Shown: positions 25,217-33,591, counted from the first letter of the stretch. The stretch is 64,000 nt of DNA from Sporosarcina sp. P2 (GCF_002743255.1 NZ_PDYY01000012.1:1-64000); one strand, 5' to 3'. Made by a program: numbers and translations. Notes: a model not told the origin generated them from the letters alone.

Positions 25217-26413
25217 TTAACGTAACTTCTGCACAATCACTACTTTTAAATAGTTAAATTCAGGATAGTCCCGTGGCGTACGGAAGTCCCTAGGTAATGT
25301 GGATTCTTCCAGTACTTTATAACGCATATCTGTCTCTTTGAAAGCTTGCTCAATAAAGCCTTTGAACTTCTTCATACTGAAGCTCGCATTATTTGTAGAA
25401 GCGACGATAATGCCGTTTTTCTCCGTAACCGCAATCGCTTCTTTCATCAACATAGGATAATCCTTCGCTGTACTAAATGTATACTTCTTCGAACGCGCAA
25501 AGCTCGGTGGATCCAGCACGACTAGTCCGAATTTCATGTCATGACGCTTCGCGTAACGGAAATAGTCAAAGACATCCATCACTTTAATATCTTGTTGCTC
25601 ATAATCGATACCGTTGACACTGAATTGCTCGATTGTCTTTGCGACACTACGCTTCGCCAAATCCACATTCGTCGTTTTCTTCGCTCCACCTAAAACAGCT
25701 GCAACCGAAAACGCTCCTGTATACGAAAACGTATTCAACACTTCGCGACCTTCTGAATACTTGTCCCGAATCGCCTCACGTACATCGCGCTGATCAAGGA
25801 AAACTCCAGTCATCGCGCCATCATTCAAATCAATTGCAAAGTTCATGCCGTTCTCCTTAACAATAATCGGAAAATCACCAGGCGTTCCTTTGACAAAATC
25901 ATCCTGCTCGACATACTGCCCCTTCGAATCAAAACGTTTCTTTTCATACACCGCTTTATATTCCCCACGCTTATCCAGAACATTATAGACGTGGTGACGG
26001 AACGCATAAATACCTTCACTGTACCAGCTGACCATATAATAGCCATCGAAATAATCGATCGTCAACCCACCGATTCCATCGCCTTCCCCATTAAATAAAC
26101 GGTAAGCCGTTGTATCTGGATCATTAGCATACGACGCACGACGCTCAAAGGCAGTCGCCATTTTTTGATCGAAGAAATCAAAGTCAATCTCTTCTTTTTC
26201 ATTCGAAGTCAGCACCCAGCCGATTCCTTTATTTTGTATTCCATAATAACCCGTAGCCAAATATTTATGGTAGCGATCCGTCAAACGAATCAAACTACCT
26301 TCCTTCGCCTGAATCTCGCTAGTCATCACAGCATCCTTCAAAATCAAAGGATATCCCTTCTTCAAAGCCACCGTGCCCTGTGCATTTAACTGTATTTCAA
26401 CTAATTTACTCAT
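25217..26413 (-). CDS. rlmI: Class I rRNA methyltransferase, RlmI/YwbD-like
   Basis: A 398-residue SAM-dependent methyltransferase: N-terminal PUA-like domain (KLVEIQLNAQGTVALKKGYP, KYLATGYYG), middle RNA-binding part, and a C-terminal Rossmann domain with VLNTFSYTGAFSVAA (SAM motif), DLAKRSV, VLDPPSFARSK (catalytic DPPSF) and TNNASFSM. E. coli RlmI makes m5C1962 in 23S rRNA; Bacillus relatives are assumed equivalent. Start is ATG 26413 with GAGG 8 nt upstream; the longer frame to 26530 would run into the tandem repeats and is rejected. Confidence 0.88.
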   Translation of the reverse strand: MSKLVEIQLNAQGTVALKKGYPLILKDAVMTSEIQAKEGSLIRLTDRYHKYLATGYYGIQNKGIGWVLTSNEKEEIDFDFFDQKMATAFERRASYANDPDTTAYRLFNGEGDGIGGLTIDYFDGYYMVSWYSEGIYAFRHHVYNVLDKRGEYKAVYEKKRFDSKGQYVEQDDFVKGTPGDFPIIVKENGMNFAIDLNDGAMTGVFLDQRDVREAIRDKYSEGREVLNTFSYTGAFSVAAVLGGAKKTTNVDLAKRSVAKTIEQFSVNGIDYEQQDIKVMDVFDYFRYAKRHDMKFGLVVLDPPSFARSKKYTFSTAKDYPMLMKEAIAVTEKNGIIVASTNNASFSMKKFKGFIEQAFKETDMRYKVLEESTLPRDFRTPRDYPEFNYLKVVIVQKLR

Positions 26414-26450
26414 ATCGTCATCCTCAAAGTGTATTTTCTCTATTATCGCA

Positions 26451-26731
26451 TGGATGAACCAAAAGTGAAAGGTGGCGTTTAGAGTCGGCAGGCATAAGAC
26501 GAAGATGCGAAGCGGCGCTCTTTGCCGCATAGCAGCTTTGACTTATGACCCGAGACTCTGCCACCTGCAACTGGATGAACCAAAAGTGAAAGTGGCTCGT
26601 CAGGATCGACAGGCATAAGACGGGCTGGACTTGAGGCGCTCTTTGCCTCACGACCAGCACGGCTTATGACCCGAGATCCTAGCCGCTTGAACTAGATGAA
26701 CCAAAAGTGAAAGGTGGCGCTTAGAGTCGGC
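26451..26731. repeat. Tandem 120-bp hairpin units with covariation
   Basis: Unit 1 starts 26451, unit 2 at 26571, a truncated unit 3 at 26693; each begins (t)ggatgaaccaaaagtgaaa or tagatgaaccaaaagtga. Units 1 and 2 fold as long hairpins. Stem pairs change together: AGAGTC/GACTCT in unit 1 becomes AGGATC/GATCCT in unit 2, and GCGGC/GCCGC becomes GAGGC/GCCTC, while CATAAG/CTTATG and the loop gctcttt stay. Between rlmI and a divergent MBL gene. Confidence 0.9.
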
Positions 26732-26815
26732 AACTCAAAAAATCTTTTTTTACGACTTTTACTAACCTTTCACTTACAATGAAAGTACTAAAATACCCAA
26801 ACAGGAGGAATTCAA

Positions 26816-27553
26816 ATGAACATCATCCCTTTAGGCATCTGGGGAGGCTACCCGAAAGCGAACAGCGCCACCTCTTCATTTCTCATTGAGCACGAAGGAT
26901 TCCATTGCCTGTTCGACTGTGGCAGTGGCGTTCTATCTTCCTTGCAAAATTACATTACACTTGACCAGCTCGACGCAGTCGTCATCAGCCACTATCACGC
27001 AGATCACATCGCGGACATCGGCAGTCTGCAATACAGCCGCTTGATTCAGTATTACCTCGATCAACCGTCACCTGTCTTGCCGATTTACAGCCACGCACAA
27101 GACAAAGAACAATTTGAGAAACTGTCGTATAAAAATCAAACACAAGGTATCGAAATTCAGGAAGACCAATCCGTTCAAATCGGTCCATTTACCGTAACAT
27201 TTTGTCCAACGATCCATCCCGTCTACTGCCTTGCAATGAAGTTTACGGTAGAAGGCACGTCCGTGGTTTTCACTGCCGATACGGAATGGTCGGACAAGCT
27301 TGTTACGTTCTCGCAACACGCAGATATCGTATTTTGCGAGGCCAATCTATACGAAGAGCACCTCGGCAAGTCTCCGGGTCACATGGCAGGTAGCCAAGCA
27401 GGAACACTTGCGCAGCAAGCAGAAGTGGGTCAACTCGTCCTCACCCATCTGCCACACCATGGTGATATTAATGAGATATTGAATGAAGCGAGGAAAACGT
27501 TCAGTGGTTTGGTGGAAATTGCAGAAGTAGGAAAAAGGTATACAGTAATTTAA
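26816..27553 (+). CDS. MBL-fold metal hydrolase, YhfI-like
   Basis: A 245-residue metallo-beta-lactamase-fold enzyme of the RNase Z-like/YhfI type. Zinc ligands are HYHADH (His59, His61, Asp63, His64), His in FCPTIHPVYC, Asp in FTADTEW, and His in THLPHHGD. Compact single domain; no signal peptide. AGGAGG lies 7 nt before the ATG, and the gene is single. Substrate unknown. Confidence 0.85.
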   Translation: MNIIPLGIWGGYPKANSATSSFLIEHEGFHCLFDCGSGVLSSLQNYITLDQLDAVVISHYHADHIADIGSLQYSRLIQYYLDQPSPVLPIYSHAQDKEQFEKLSYKNQTQGIEIQEDQSVQIGPFTVTFCPTIHPVYCLAMKFTVEGTSVVFTADTEWSDKLVTFSQHADIVFCEANLYEEHLGKSPGHMAGSQAGTLAQQAEVGQLVLTHLPHHGDINEILNEARKTFSGLVEIAEVGKRYTVI

Positions 27554-27580
27554 AGCCGGAACAGTAGACTGGTGAGTATG

Positions 27581-27735
27581 AAGGGATTGCAAGGGATTGC
27601 AAGGGATTGGATTGGAGTGTAGGAGGGGCGACTCCCAGAGGATCAGCTCGACAGGTGAGACAACCAAAGAGAGCTTGCGAACTGGTTGGCTCACCGCGGG
27701 CCCTCAGAAAGCGTCCCCTCTGTAGCGCAAATCCC
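27581..27735. repeat. Dispersed palindromic repeat A with 10-bp tandem head
   Basis: AAGGGATTGC is repeated three times (27581-27610, the last copy altered at its final base), leading into a palindromic element: aggaggggcgactcc, gatcagctcgacagg, gtgagacaacc, tggttggctcaccgcg, aaagcgtcccctctgtagcg. It closely matches 50395-50522 and, inversely, the repeats at 2519 and 41006. The arms form near-terminal inverted repeats (GGAGGGGCGAC against GCGTCCCCTC). Confidence 0.82.
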
Positions 27736-27775
27736 CTACCGTAACCACTGCCAGTCTTTCCATTTTATTTCACGT

Positions 27776-27809
27776 AAAAAACGACCTCTGCACATCTTGC
27801 AAAGGTCGT
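27776..27809 (-). terminator. Terminator of uppP
   Basis: Minus strand ACGACCTTTGCA...TGCAGAGGTCGT stem followed by TTTTTTACG. Confidence 0.9.
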
Positions 27810-27817
27810 CTCACTTC

Positions 27818-28648
27818 TTATAAAAACACAATTATGGCCAAGATCGCTGCCAACACGAGACGATAAATCGCAAATGGCATCAACTTGACTTTCGAAATCA
27901 ACGTCAAAAAGAAACGAATTGAAATCAGCGCAAACACAAACGCACTCAAGAAACCAACCACGTAAAATCCTAAGTCATCCATCGACATGTACTCCCAGTT
28001 CTTCAACACCGACACCAGACTCGCACCCATCATAATCGGAACCGCCATGATGAACGTAAAATCAGCAGCCGTCCGGTGATTCATCCCGAACAATACACCA
28101 CCTGAAATCGTCGCACCCGATCGTGAAAATCCAGGCCACAACGACAAACACTGAACCAGTCCAACTGTAAACGCCTGTTTATATGTAATTTGATCCAGCG
28201 TCTGTACACGTGGATTTTTTGGCCCAAACTTATCCGCAGCAATCATCAACACCGCTCCTGCAACTAACGCAAAAATAACGGTTTCCACGCCGAATAAGTA
28301 ATCATCAATCAAGTCTTTAAATGCAAAACCGAAAATAACAGCGGGTAACATCCCAACGATTACGTGTAATAAATTGAAACGCTCGCTCATCTTGACTCCG
28401 CTATCTACTTTATACAAACCGACTAAACTAAATAACCGCTTCCAAAATACTACGACAACAGCCAAAATTGAACCGAGTTGAATCACTATCTTAAATGTAA
28501 TCGCAGGATATTTCCCAAGGAATTCTTCCGTCTTCAGCCACATATCATCGACAATAATCAAATGACCTGTCGAAGAAACGGGTGCGAATTCCGTCATTCC
28601 TTCTACGAATCCTAAAATTAGCGCTTTAATTAAATCAAATAATTCCAT
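27818..28648 (-). CDS. uppP: Undecaprenyl-diphosphate phosphatase
   Basis: A 276-residue polytopic membrane enzyme (BacA family) that dephosphorylates undecaprenyl pyrophosphate so the lipid carrier can be recycled for peptidoglycan synthesis; gives bacitracin tolerance. Active-site segments are EGMTEFAPVSSTGHL (residues 16-30) and LWPGFSRSGATISGG. ATG 28648 follows a weak AAAGAGAG site and matches family starts (MELFDLIKALILG); the longer frame to 28711 is not supported. It is adjacent to the cell-envelope stress operon lia, a sensible neighbourhood. Confidence 0.94.
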   Translation of the reverse strand: MELFDLIKALILGFVEGMTEFAPVSSTGHLIIVDDMWLKTEEFLGKYPAITFKIVIQLGSILAVVVVFWKRLFSLVGLYKVDSGVKMSERFNLLHVIVGMLPAVIFGFAFKDLIDDYLFGVETVIFALVAGAVLMIAADKFGPKNPRVQTLDQITYKQAFTVGLVQCLSLWPGFSRSGATISGGVLFGMNHRTAADFTFIMAVPIMMGASLVSVLKNWEYMSMDDLGFYVVGFLSAFVFALISIRFFLTLISKVKLMPFAIYRLVLAAILAIIVFL

Positions 28649-28695
28649 ATGACTCTCTTTCCGCGAAGGCTCCCCTTCTGCTATTCTATTTTCTT

Positions 28696-28875
28696 TTATC
28701 CAGTCTACCATGACGTAACAAACAGTGGATAAGTTTCTGGCAGAATATTTTTATCCACATGTGCATACATTTTGTTTTCACATATAACGGAATACTTATG
28801 CACATAGTACGTGGATAGATTGTGGAGAAGTTCATAACTTCAGACTATTCTAATTTTTATCGTTGTTTATCCACA
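28696..28875. promoter_or_regulatory. DnaA-box cluster
   Basis: Perfect DnaA boxes TTATCCACA at 28751-28759 and 28867-28875 on the plus strand. One-mismatch boxes on the minus strand at 28724-28732 (plus-strand agtggataa) and 28821-28829 (tgtggagaa), plus a weaker plus-strand one at 28696-28704 (ttatccagt). The 272-bp gap between uppP and liaR has no gene. No dnaA, dnaN or other oriC gene is nearby, so this resembles an ectopic DnaA-binding cluster. Confidence 0.75.
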
Positions 28876-28920
28876 GTTTTATCATTGATCTATTGATATG
28901 CCGCGGCTTATACTTGTAGA

Positions 28921-29556
28921 CTAGTAATCCGTTAATTTATTTTGAAACGCATAAATAACCGCTTGAGTGCGGTCTTGGACTTCTAATTTGGATAATAGAT
29001 TACTGACGTGAGTTTTCACAGTTTTTAACGCAATGAATAGTTCATCCGCAATTTCCTGATTAGATTTACCCTTAGCCAATAGTAATAAGACTTCGAGCTC
29101 GCGATCGGTTAAGTCTTCATGCAAGGCATGCGTCTGGCCACTGCGCATTTTTATCATCATTTTAGATGTCACTTCCGGCTCAAGCACGGTTTGTCCCTGC
29201 ATAGTTTCTCTAATCGCATCCGCCACGCGCTTTGCGTTGGACGTTTTCAAAATATAACTGACAGCTCCCGCTTCAAGTGCAGGGTATAATTTATCATCAT
29301 CGAGGAAACTAGTGACGATAATTACCTTCGCTTCCGGCCATTTGGCGATAATCGCAGCCGTCGCCTCGGCACCATTCATAACAGGCATGACCATGTCCAT
29401 GAGAATAATATCCGGACGTAAATCCAGTGCTTTCACGACGCCCATCTGACCATTTTCCGCCTCCGCAATTACTTCGATATCGGGTTGCATCTGCAAATAT
29501 GTCGATACGCCAATGCGCACCATTTCATGATCATCTACCAACAGCACTCGAATCAT
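28921..29556 (-). CDS. liaR: Response regulator LiaR
   Basis: A 211-residue NarL/LuxR-type response regulator. Receiver domain has the acidic pair DDH (residues 8-10) and phospho-acceptor Asp54 in LMDMVMP; Thr81-type site in IIVTSF; conserved Lys in ILKTSN. C-terminal HTH is LTDRELEVLLLLAKGKSNQEIADELFIALKTVKTHVSNLLSKL. It is the last gene of the lia operon and overlaps liaS by 26 nt. Known LiaR proteins activate the lia promoter when cell-wall antibiotics such as bacitracin are sensed. Confidence 0.93.
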   Translation of the reverse strand: MIRVLLVDDHEMVRIGVSTYLQMQPDIEVIAEAENGQMGVVKALDLRPDIILMDMVMPVMNGAEATAAIIAKWPEAKVIIVTSFLDDDKLYPALEAGAVSYILKTSNAKRVADAIRETMQGQTVLEPEVTSKMMIKMRSGQTHALHEDLTDRELEVLLLLAKGKSNQEIADELFIALKTVKTHVSNLLSKLEVQDRTQAVIYAFQNKLTDY

Positions 29557-30574
29557 CCCCCAGCTCCCCTTTCAAAATCGGTAATTTCACTTCTACGATC
29601 GTTCCTTGAGACGGTACCGAGACAATCTTGCAACTGCCACCGATCTCAATCGCCCGTTCCTTCACATTCTGCAGACCATACGAACCGCCTTTGCCGTCAT
29701 GCTGCTTAAATCCAACGCCATTGTCTTGCACACGTAAAATCGCCAATCCATCCCGTTCGATTAATAAAATTTCCACTTCTGTTGCCTTTGCGTGACGCAG
29801 TGTATTTGACAACGTTTCTTGCGCAATCCGGAATAAATGATCTTCCGCACCTTTAGATAGCTCGATATCTTCCAAACGATGCGTAATATCGAACATCACT
29901 TTTTCCTGTAATTCACTCAATAATTCTTCAAGGCCTTTGGCAAGCGTCTGGTTATGCAGTGCCGCCGGACGTAAATGAAGAAGCAATGCCCGCATTTCTA
30001 ATTGCGCCTGCTGAACCATTCGTTCCACTTGCAGTAACGGCTTACGGATTGGTCCTTCTTCCGCTTGTTCCGCTAGTGCTGACAACAGCATGGAGGCCGC
30101 GAACAATTGTTGGGACACAGAATCATGCAGTTCTCTCGCCAACCTTTGGCGTTCTTGAACGATACGTTCCTGAATGATTTTATCTTGTGTCTCGACACGC
30201 TCGTCGGTAATTTTACGCAAACTGTTTCTTTGTGCTTCAAGTACTTCATATAACTGTTCAATGGAACGATTCGTTTGTTTTTTCATTTTATTCGAGCTTG
30301 TAAACTGCTGTTTAGCATACAAATCCTGTAGTTTTCCGATAATGATATTCTCTTTCATCCTACTGTGTAGGCTGATCCAGCTAGCAATTCCTAAACTCAT
30401 GACGAAAATCGTCGTGAACAACCAGACCAACAACGGCATATCCGCAGCTTCCGTATCGAGTAGCAACCTCTGATAGTCAGCGATAGATACATCAATGAAC
30501 AAATAGAAAAAGACCGCGACGATCATACTAAACGTCAACGTCAACAGAATGGTGCGACCAATGATTACCTTCAT
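29531..30574 (-). CDS. liaS: Sensor histidine kinase LiaS
   Basis: A 347-residue kinase of the HisKA_3 group. Two N-terminal helices with a very short external loop (IGRTILLTLTFSMIVAVFFYLFI and MPLLVWLFTTIFVMSLGIASW) identify an intramembrane-sensing type; phospho-acceptor His150 in RQRLARELHDSVSQQL; HATPase with NTLRHAKATEV and DNGVGF, GSYGLQNVKERA. Its start overlaps the liaF stop (ATGA) and its end overlaps liaR, so three genes are translationally coupled. Confidence 0.93.
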   Translation of the reverse strand: MKVIIGRTILLTLTFSMIVAVFFYLFIDVSIADYQRLLLDTEAADMPLLVWLFTTIFVMSLGIASWISLHSRMKENIIIGKLQDLYAKQQFTSSNKMKKQTNRSIEQLYEVLEAQRNSLRKITDERVETQDKIIQERIVQERQRLARELHDSVSQQLFAASMLLSALAEQAEEGPIRKPLLQVERMVQQAQLEMRALLLHLRPAALHNQTLAKGLEELLSELQEKVMFDITHRLEDIELSKGAEDHLFRIAQETLSNTLRHAKATEVEILLIERDGLAILRVQDNGVGFKQHDGKGGSYGLQNVKERAIEIGGSCKIVSVPSQGTIVEVKLPILKGELGDDSSAVGR

Positions 30575-31272
30575 TTTCTACGCACCTCCACATCGCCGAT
30601 CCAAGTAAATACTGAAATAATCAATTCAGGATCATTCGGTCGTTTCGTTTCATAGCCGTCATGTTCTTGTATAGTTTCATTAAATAGTTGCTGTGGAACT
30701 TTGCCTAACATATTCGCTTCGCCATATAACGTGGCATAATGAATGCGTACCGGAATATCGTACGGCAGTTCAATACGCACTTTACCGAAGATTTGCCGAA
30801 TCGAAATAAAGGAAGCACCTTTAGGTAATACCGTATCCGTCACATCGACATGCACGTCACCGAAAAACCCTTGCATATGAATATCTTCCCACTCATACGT
30901 CGAGAATGGAGTAGATTGGACCGAAAACAAGCGGTTCCTCCACATACCTTGCGATCGTCTAACACGAGGCTTTTGCAAATCGCCAAAGACTTCATTGGCC
31001 GGCGTACCTTTCCATAATTTCATGATAATATACAAAACAATGGCTAAAATCAGCAGACGTACACTCCATAATGTCAGAAGCGCAATCACTATAAAGACGA
31101 TTCCTGTGATCGCTGTCCATTTTCCACGTTTTCGATAACCATAATCGAGGAATCCCCAACCGAGAAGGAGGAAGATGAAATTGCCGTTTGAAAACACTAT
31201 GGATTCGACGAAAGCAATCGCCAAAAGAGCAAGTAAATATACTGAAACTTTAGTGGAATCCCTCTTACCCAT
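30571..31272 (-). CDS. liaF: LiaF inhibitor of LiaRS signalling
   Basis: A 233-residue protein with four N-terminal transmembrane helices and a C-terminal cytoplasmic beta-rich domain (HMQGFFGDVHVDVTDTVLPKGASFISIRQIFGKVRIELPYDIPVRIHYATLYGEANMLG, quoted in parts), matching LiaF/YvqF. In B. subtilis it keeps LiaS inactive without stress. It lies between liaH and liaS; liaG is not present. Conserved order with liaS-liaR supports the call. Confidence 0.9.
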   Translation of the reverse strand: MGKRDSTKVSVYLLALLAIAFVESIVFSNGNFIFLLLGWGFLDYGYRKRGKWTAITGIVFIVIALLTLWSVRLLILAIVLYIIMKLWKGTPANEVFGDLQKPRVRRSQGMWRNRLFSVQSTPFSTYEWEDIHMQGFFGDVHVDVTDTVLPKGASFISIRQIFGKVRIELPYDIPVRIHYATLYGEANMLGKVPQQLFNETIQEHDGYETKRPNDPELIISVFTWIGDVEVRRK

Positions 31273-31293
31273 TTCATTCTCTCCCTTCTCGAT

Positions 31294-31316
31294 AGAGGAA
31301 GCGTGATGCTCCCTCT
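31294..31316 (-). other. Hairpin between liaH and liaF
   Basis: AGAGGGAGC and GCTTCCTCT (one G-U pair) flank a 5-nt loop in the 50-nt liaH-liaF gap. There is no T-run, so it is more likely an mRNA processing or stabilising element than a terminator. In B. subtilis a stem-loop after liaH makes the liaIH transcript dominate. Confidence 0.65.
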
Positions 31317-31322
31317 TATAGT

Positions 31323-31955
31323 TTACACAATATCTTGAGATTTTGCGTTAGATTTCTCCAATGAATCCAAACGTTGCTCCATTGACGAGTGTGATTGCGT
31401 CGATCTCGTTCCACCGCCAAGATTTTCGATGTACGAATGCAAGTCGTCCAGTGTTGAAAACGAACTATCAGGCTTGACGAATCGATTCATTTTTTCCTGC
31501 GCACGCGTTACATTCTCTTTGCCCATCAATTGCAACTGACGAACACGCATATCTTTCACACGATGCTTCATCTCTTCAAATTTCCGTTCCAATGACAGCA
31601 ATTCTTGCGTAGCGTCTTGGATGCTCGCAGACAAACGGGCAACTCGTCCTTCATATGCCTCTACTTCCTCTTGCGCGAACGCAATCAACTCTGCGTCTCC
31701 TGTTATTTCAGCAAGTTCCAGTTGACGACGACGTTTTATCGCCATCGAATTCGCTTCTTGACATTCGGCTTCCAATTCTTCCTTCAATCTTCCTTGGCGT
31801 TCAAGCAACTTCCCGATTTCCGCTGTTTGCTTTTGTGCTTCTAAGAAATACTGATTCAGTAATTCAAGTGGATTTTCTTTCTTTTGCGACTTATCCATCA
31901 AACTATTCAAATCTTCTTGTAGCGTATATTTTAGTTTATGCCAAAATGCGTTCAT
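31323..31955 (-). CDS. liaH: PspA/IM30-family protein LiaH
   Basis: A 210-residue coiled-coil phage-shock-type protein. It begins MNAFWHKLKYTLQEDLNSLMDK, is almost entirely alpha-helical with Glu/Gln/Lys-rich heptads, and ends in a polar Ser-rich tail. LiaH forms large rings at the membrane during envelope stress and is the main target of LiaR. AAGGAGAG precedes the ATG, 15 nt after the liaI stop. Confidence 0.9.
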   Translation of the reverse strand: MNAFWHKLKYTLQEDLNSLMDKSQKKENPLELLNQYFLEAQKQTAEIGKLLERQGRLKEELEAECQEANSMAIKRRRQLELAEITGDAELIAFAQEEVEAYEGRVARLSASIQDATQELLSLERKFEEMKHRVKDMRVRQLQLMGKENVTRAQEKMNRFVKPDSSFSTLDDLHSYIENLGGGTRSTQSHSSMEQRLDSLEKSNAKSQDIV

Positions 31956-31970
31956 ATTACATCTCTCCTT

Positions 31971-32315
31971 TTATTTTGTCAGTTCATTCCATTGACGTTC
32001 AAAGTTTGTGAACGGGTCATTGGATAGAACGTTCGGGTTTGCCTTGCGTTCTTTCCATTTGCGGTATACGTAATAGACTCCAATCAATGCGATGATCCCG
32101 ATGAATGCACCAATATTAGAAATTGAACCGATTACACTGACGATCAAAATCGCCATCCAGAATACTTTCGCGAACATCGACTGGCTCTTTCTCCAATAGT
32201 GATAACTAACAAGCGCGATCGCTCCTGTTATGGCTAAAGCAATGATTGGACCTACGTTTAGCACAAATGCCAAACCTGCTACAATGCCTAATAAAACTAA
32301 TCCAAGTGTCTTCAT
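31971..32315 (-). CDS. Membrane protein LiaI-like
   Basis: A 114-residue protein with about four hydrophobic segments (LVLLGIVAGLAFVLNVGPIIALAITGAIALV; VFWMAILIVSVIGSISNIGAFIGIIALIGVYYV) and a basic C-terminal tail. LiaI in B. subtilis is a membrane anchor for LiaH; this protein occupies the same first position in the operon. GGGAGG lies 8 nt before the ATG. Name by position and topology. Confidence 0.8.
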   Translation of the reverse strand: MKTLGLVLLGIVAGLAFVLNVGPIIALAITGAIALVSYHYWRKSQSMFAKVFWMAILIVSVIGSISNIGAFIGIIALIGVYYVYRKWKERKANPNVLSNDPFTNFERQWNELTK

Positions 32316-32394
32316 GTGGATGTCCTCCCTTCATTTGTACCCTTAGTTTATAATGAATCCCCGCTTTCTCCGACGGTCCCATAGCGGATTTCTG

Positions 32395-32414
32395 ACTCAG
32401 ACTTAAGGCTGAGT
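32395..32414. promoter_or_regulatory. Inverted repeat upstream of the lia operon
   Basis: ACTCAG-N8-CTGAGT, a perfect 6-bp-arm palindrome about 80 bp upstream of liaI. Downstream on the minus strand a -10-like TATAAA has no good -35, consistent with an activator-dependent promoter. A LiaR site is plausible but unproven. Confidence 0.45.
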
Positions 32415-32510
32415 GTGAGTAAATCTCGATTTAGAAGGTGCCGTTGATCTGTGTTCTTCAGTATAAAAATCTAAAAGGCTTACTCCCTTACCAACGGAGG
32501 CCAGTAACAC

Positions 32511-32553
32511 AAAAAAGCCGCTCAAGAAATCAATTACGATCTCCCAAACGGCT
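32511..32553 (-). terminator. Terminator of the DinB-family gene
   Basis: Minus strand AGCCGTTTGGGA...TCTTGAGCGGCT with mismatches, followed by TTTTTT, 11 nt after the stop. Confidence 0.8.
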
Positions 32554-32563
32554 ATATCCGATA

Positions 32564-33025
32564 TTATTTATTCGCTCTAAGTAGCCCATCAATCACACCG
32601 GCATGCAAACCTTCGTGCCAAGTAAGAAACTGCAGAACTTCATCGACAGTTTCCATCGTAATAAACGTACCAATAGAAAGGGGTGTACTCAATCGATGCG
32701 TCAGCTGTTGTTCAGTTAGTTTCGAAATACGCTTACCTTGGTCTTTCATCGCTGCGATCAATTCCTCTTCAGTTGGAGCGCTACTCGGCCAAGTAGATGG
32801 ACTCGTTCCCGTCGCGAAGAATTCTGCCCATTCCAACTTATCGACTGGATAGTCATTCATTGCGCGGTGAAGAAAGTCTTCAGTCAATGAATAGATATGT
32901 CCTACATTCCACCGCACAGTATTTGAAAAACCCTTAGGTTGAAAATCCCACGCGGATTCGTCCGTTCGTTTACAAAGACTTAATGTATAACCTCTCGCCA
33001 TGGAGAATTGTTGCAATGCACCCAT
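32564..33025 (-). CDS. DinB-family metalloprotein
   Basis: A 153-residue four-helix-bundle protein of the DinB/DfsB superfamily. The metal-binding His triad is visible: His43 in RWNVGHIY, and two His in TWHEGLHAG near the C-terminus. Many DinB proteins are Zn- or Ni-binding and some are thiol transferases (e.g. bacillithiol S-transferase), but substrate is unknown here. Monocistronic, with its own terminator. Confidence 0.85.
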   Translation of the reverse strand: MGALQQFSMARGYTLSLCKRTDESAWDFQPKGFSNTVRWNVGHIYSLTEDFLHRAMNDYPVDKLEWAEFFATGTSPSTWPSSAPTEEELIAAMKDQGKRISKLTEQQLTHRLSTPLSIGTFITMETVDEVLQFLTWHEGLHAGVIDGLLRANK

Positions 33026-33049
33026 TCATTCCACCCTCTCTTGTAATCT

Positions 33050-33078
33050 AAAAAACAGCCTTGCACGTAGGCAGGCTG
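33050..33078 (-). terminator. Terminator of the 120-aa hypothetical gene
   Basis: Minus strand CAGCCT...AGGCTG stem followed by TTTTTTAGA. Confidence 0.8.
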
Positions 33079-33081
33079 ACA

Positions 33082-33444
33082 TTATGAAGGATTCTCTTCT
33101 TGCTTTTTAATGTTCTTATGCTCATTCCACTGGTCATGCGCTTCATGGTTGTATTCACGATTATATTCTTCCTGATCTCCATACGGGAATTTTTCACCGG
33201 GTGTCAGATCATGATAGTTTTGGCTTGGGGATTTATTTTGACTATAAGCGGAAGGTTTATGTTCTCCCGTTTCATCCTGTGCATTTTCTCTAAATGCTAC
33301 ACTTGAATCAGAATCTGCTGGATCGGCAAGAGGTAGTTCATCTGGTACTACTACGCCTTCTACCACACACTTCTCCTCATTGATCTCTTCCACTCTCGGC
33401 GTAAGATCTTTTTTGTTTGGATACTTTCCGTCAACGATTGTCAT
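33082..33444 (-). CDS. Hydrophilic hypothetical protein, 120 aa
   Basis: A highly polar, acidic, Asn/Glu/Asp-rich protein without hydrophobic helices: TIVDGKYPNKKDLTPRVEEI, then a likely disordered tail (NYHDLTPGEKFPYGDQEEYN and EAHDQWNEHKN). The start is ATG 33444, with GGGAGG 9 nt upstream; a longer frame to 33516 is not supported. No family recognised. Confidence 0.7.
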   Translation of the reverse strand: MTIVDGKYPNKKDLTPRVEEINEEKCVVEGVVVPDELPLADPADSDSSVAFRENAQDETGEHKPSAYSQNKSPSQNYHDLTPGEKFPYGDQEEYNREYNHEAHDQWNEHKNIKKQEENPS

Positions 33445-33542
33445 ATAACCATTCCTCCCTTTCATGCTGCCCCTAATCAATAGACCGCACTCTCTATACA
33501 TACCCGTATTCGCCATAAACTAAACTGATTCCTCTTAACATT

Positions 33543-33583
33543 AAAAAAAAGAGTAAGATGGGAGTTTTCTCCCACCCCACTCC
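33543..33583 (-). terminator. Terminator of the large sensor kinase gene
   Basis: Minus strand GAGTGGGGTGGGAG...CTCCCATCTTACTC followed by TTTTTTTT, 10 nt beyond the stop. Confidence 0.8.
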
Positions 33584-33591
33584 ACGCCAAT

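Noticed and set aside
26414-26660. N-terminal extension of rlmI and a 78-residue frame upstream
   Set aside because: Both read into the tandem hairpin repeats; rlmI has a good ribosome site at the internal ATG 26413.
28696-28875. Chromosomal replication origin
   Set aside because: DnaA boxes are present but dnaA, dnaN, rpmH or recF are not nearby; kept as a DnaA-box cluster only.
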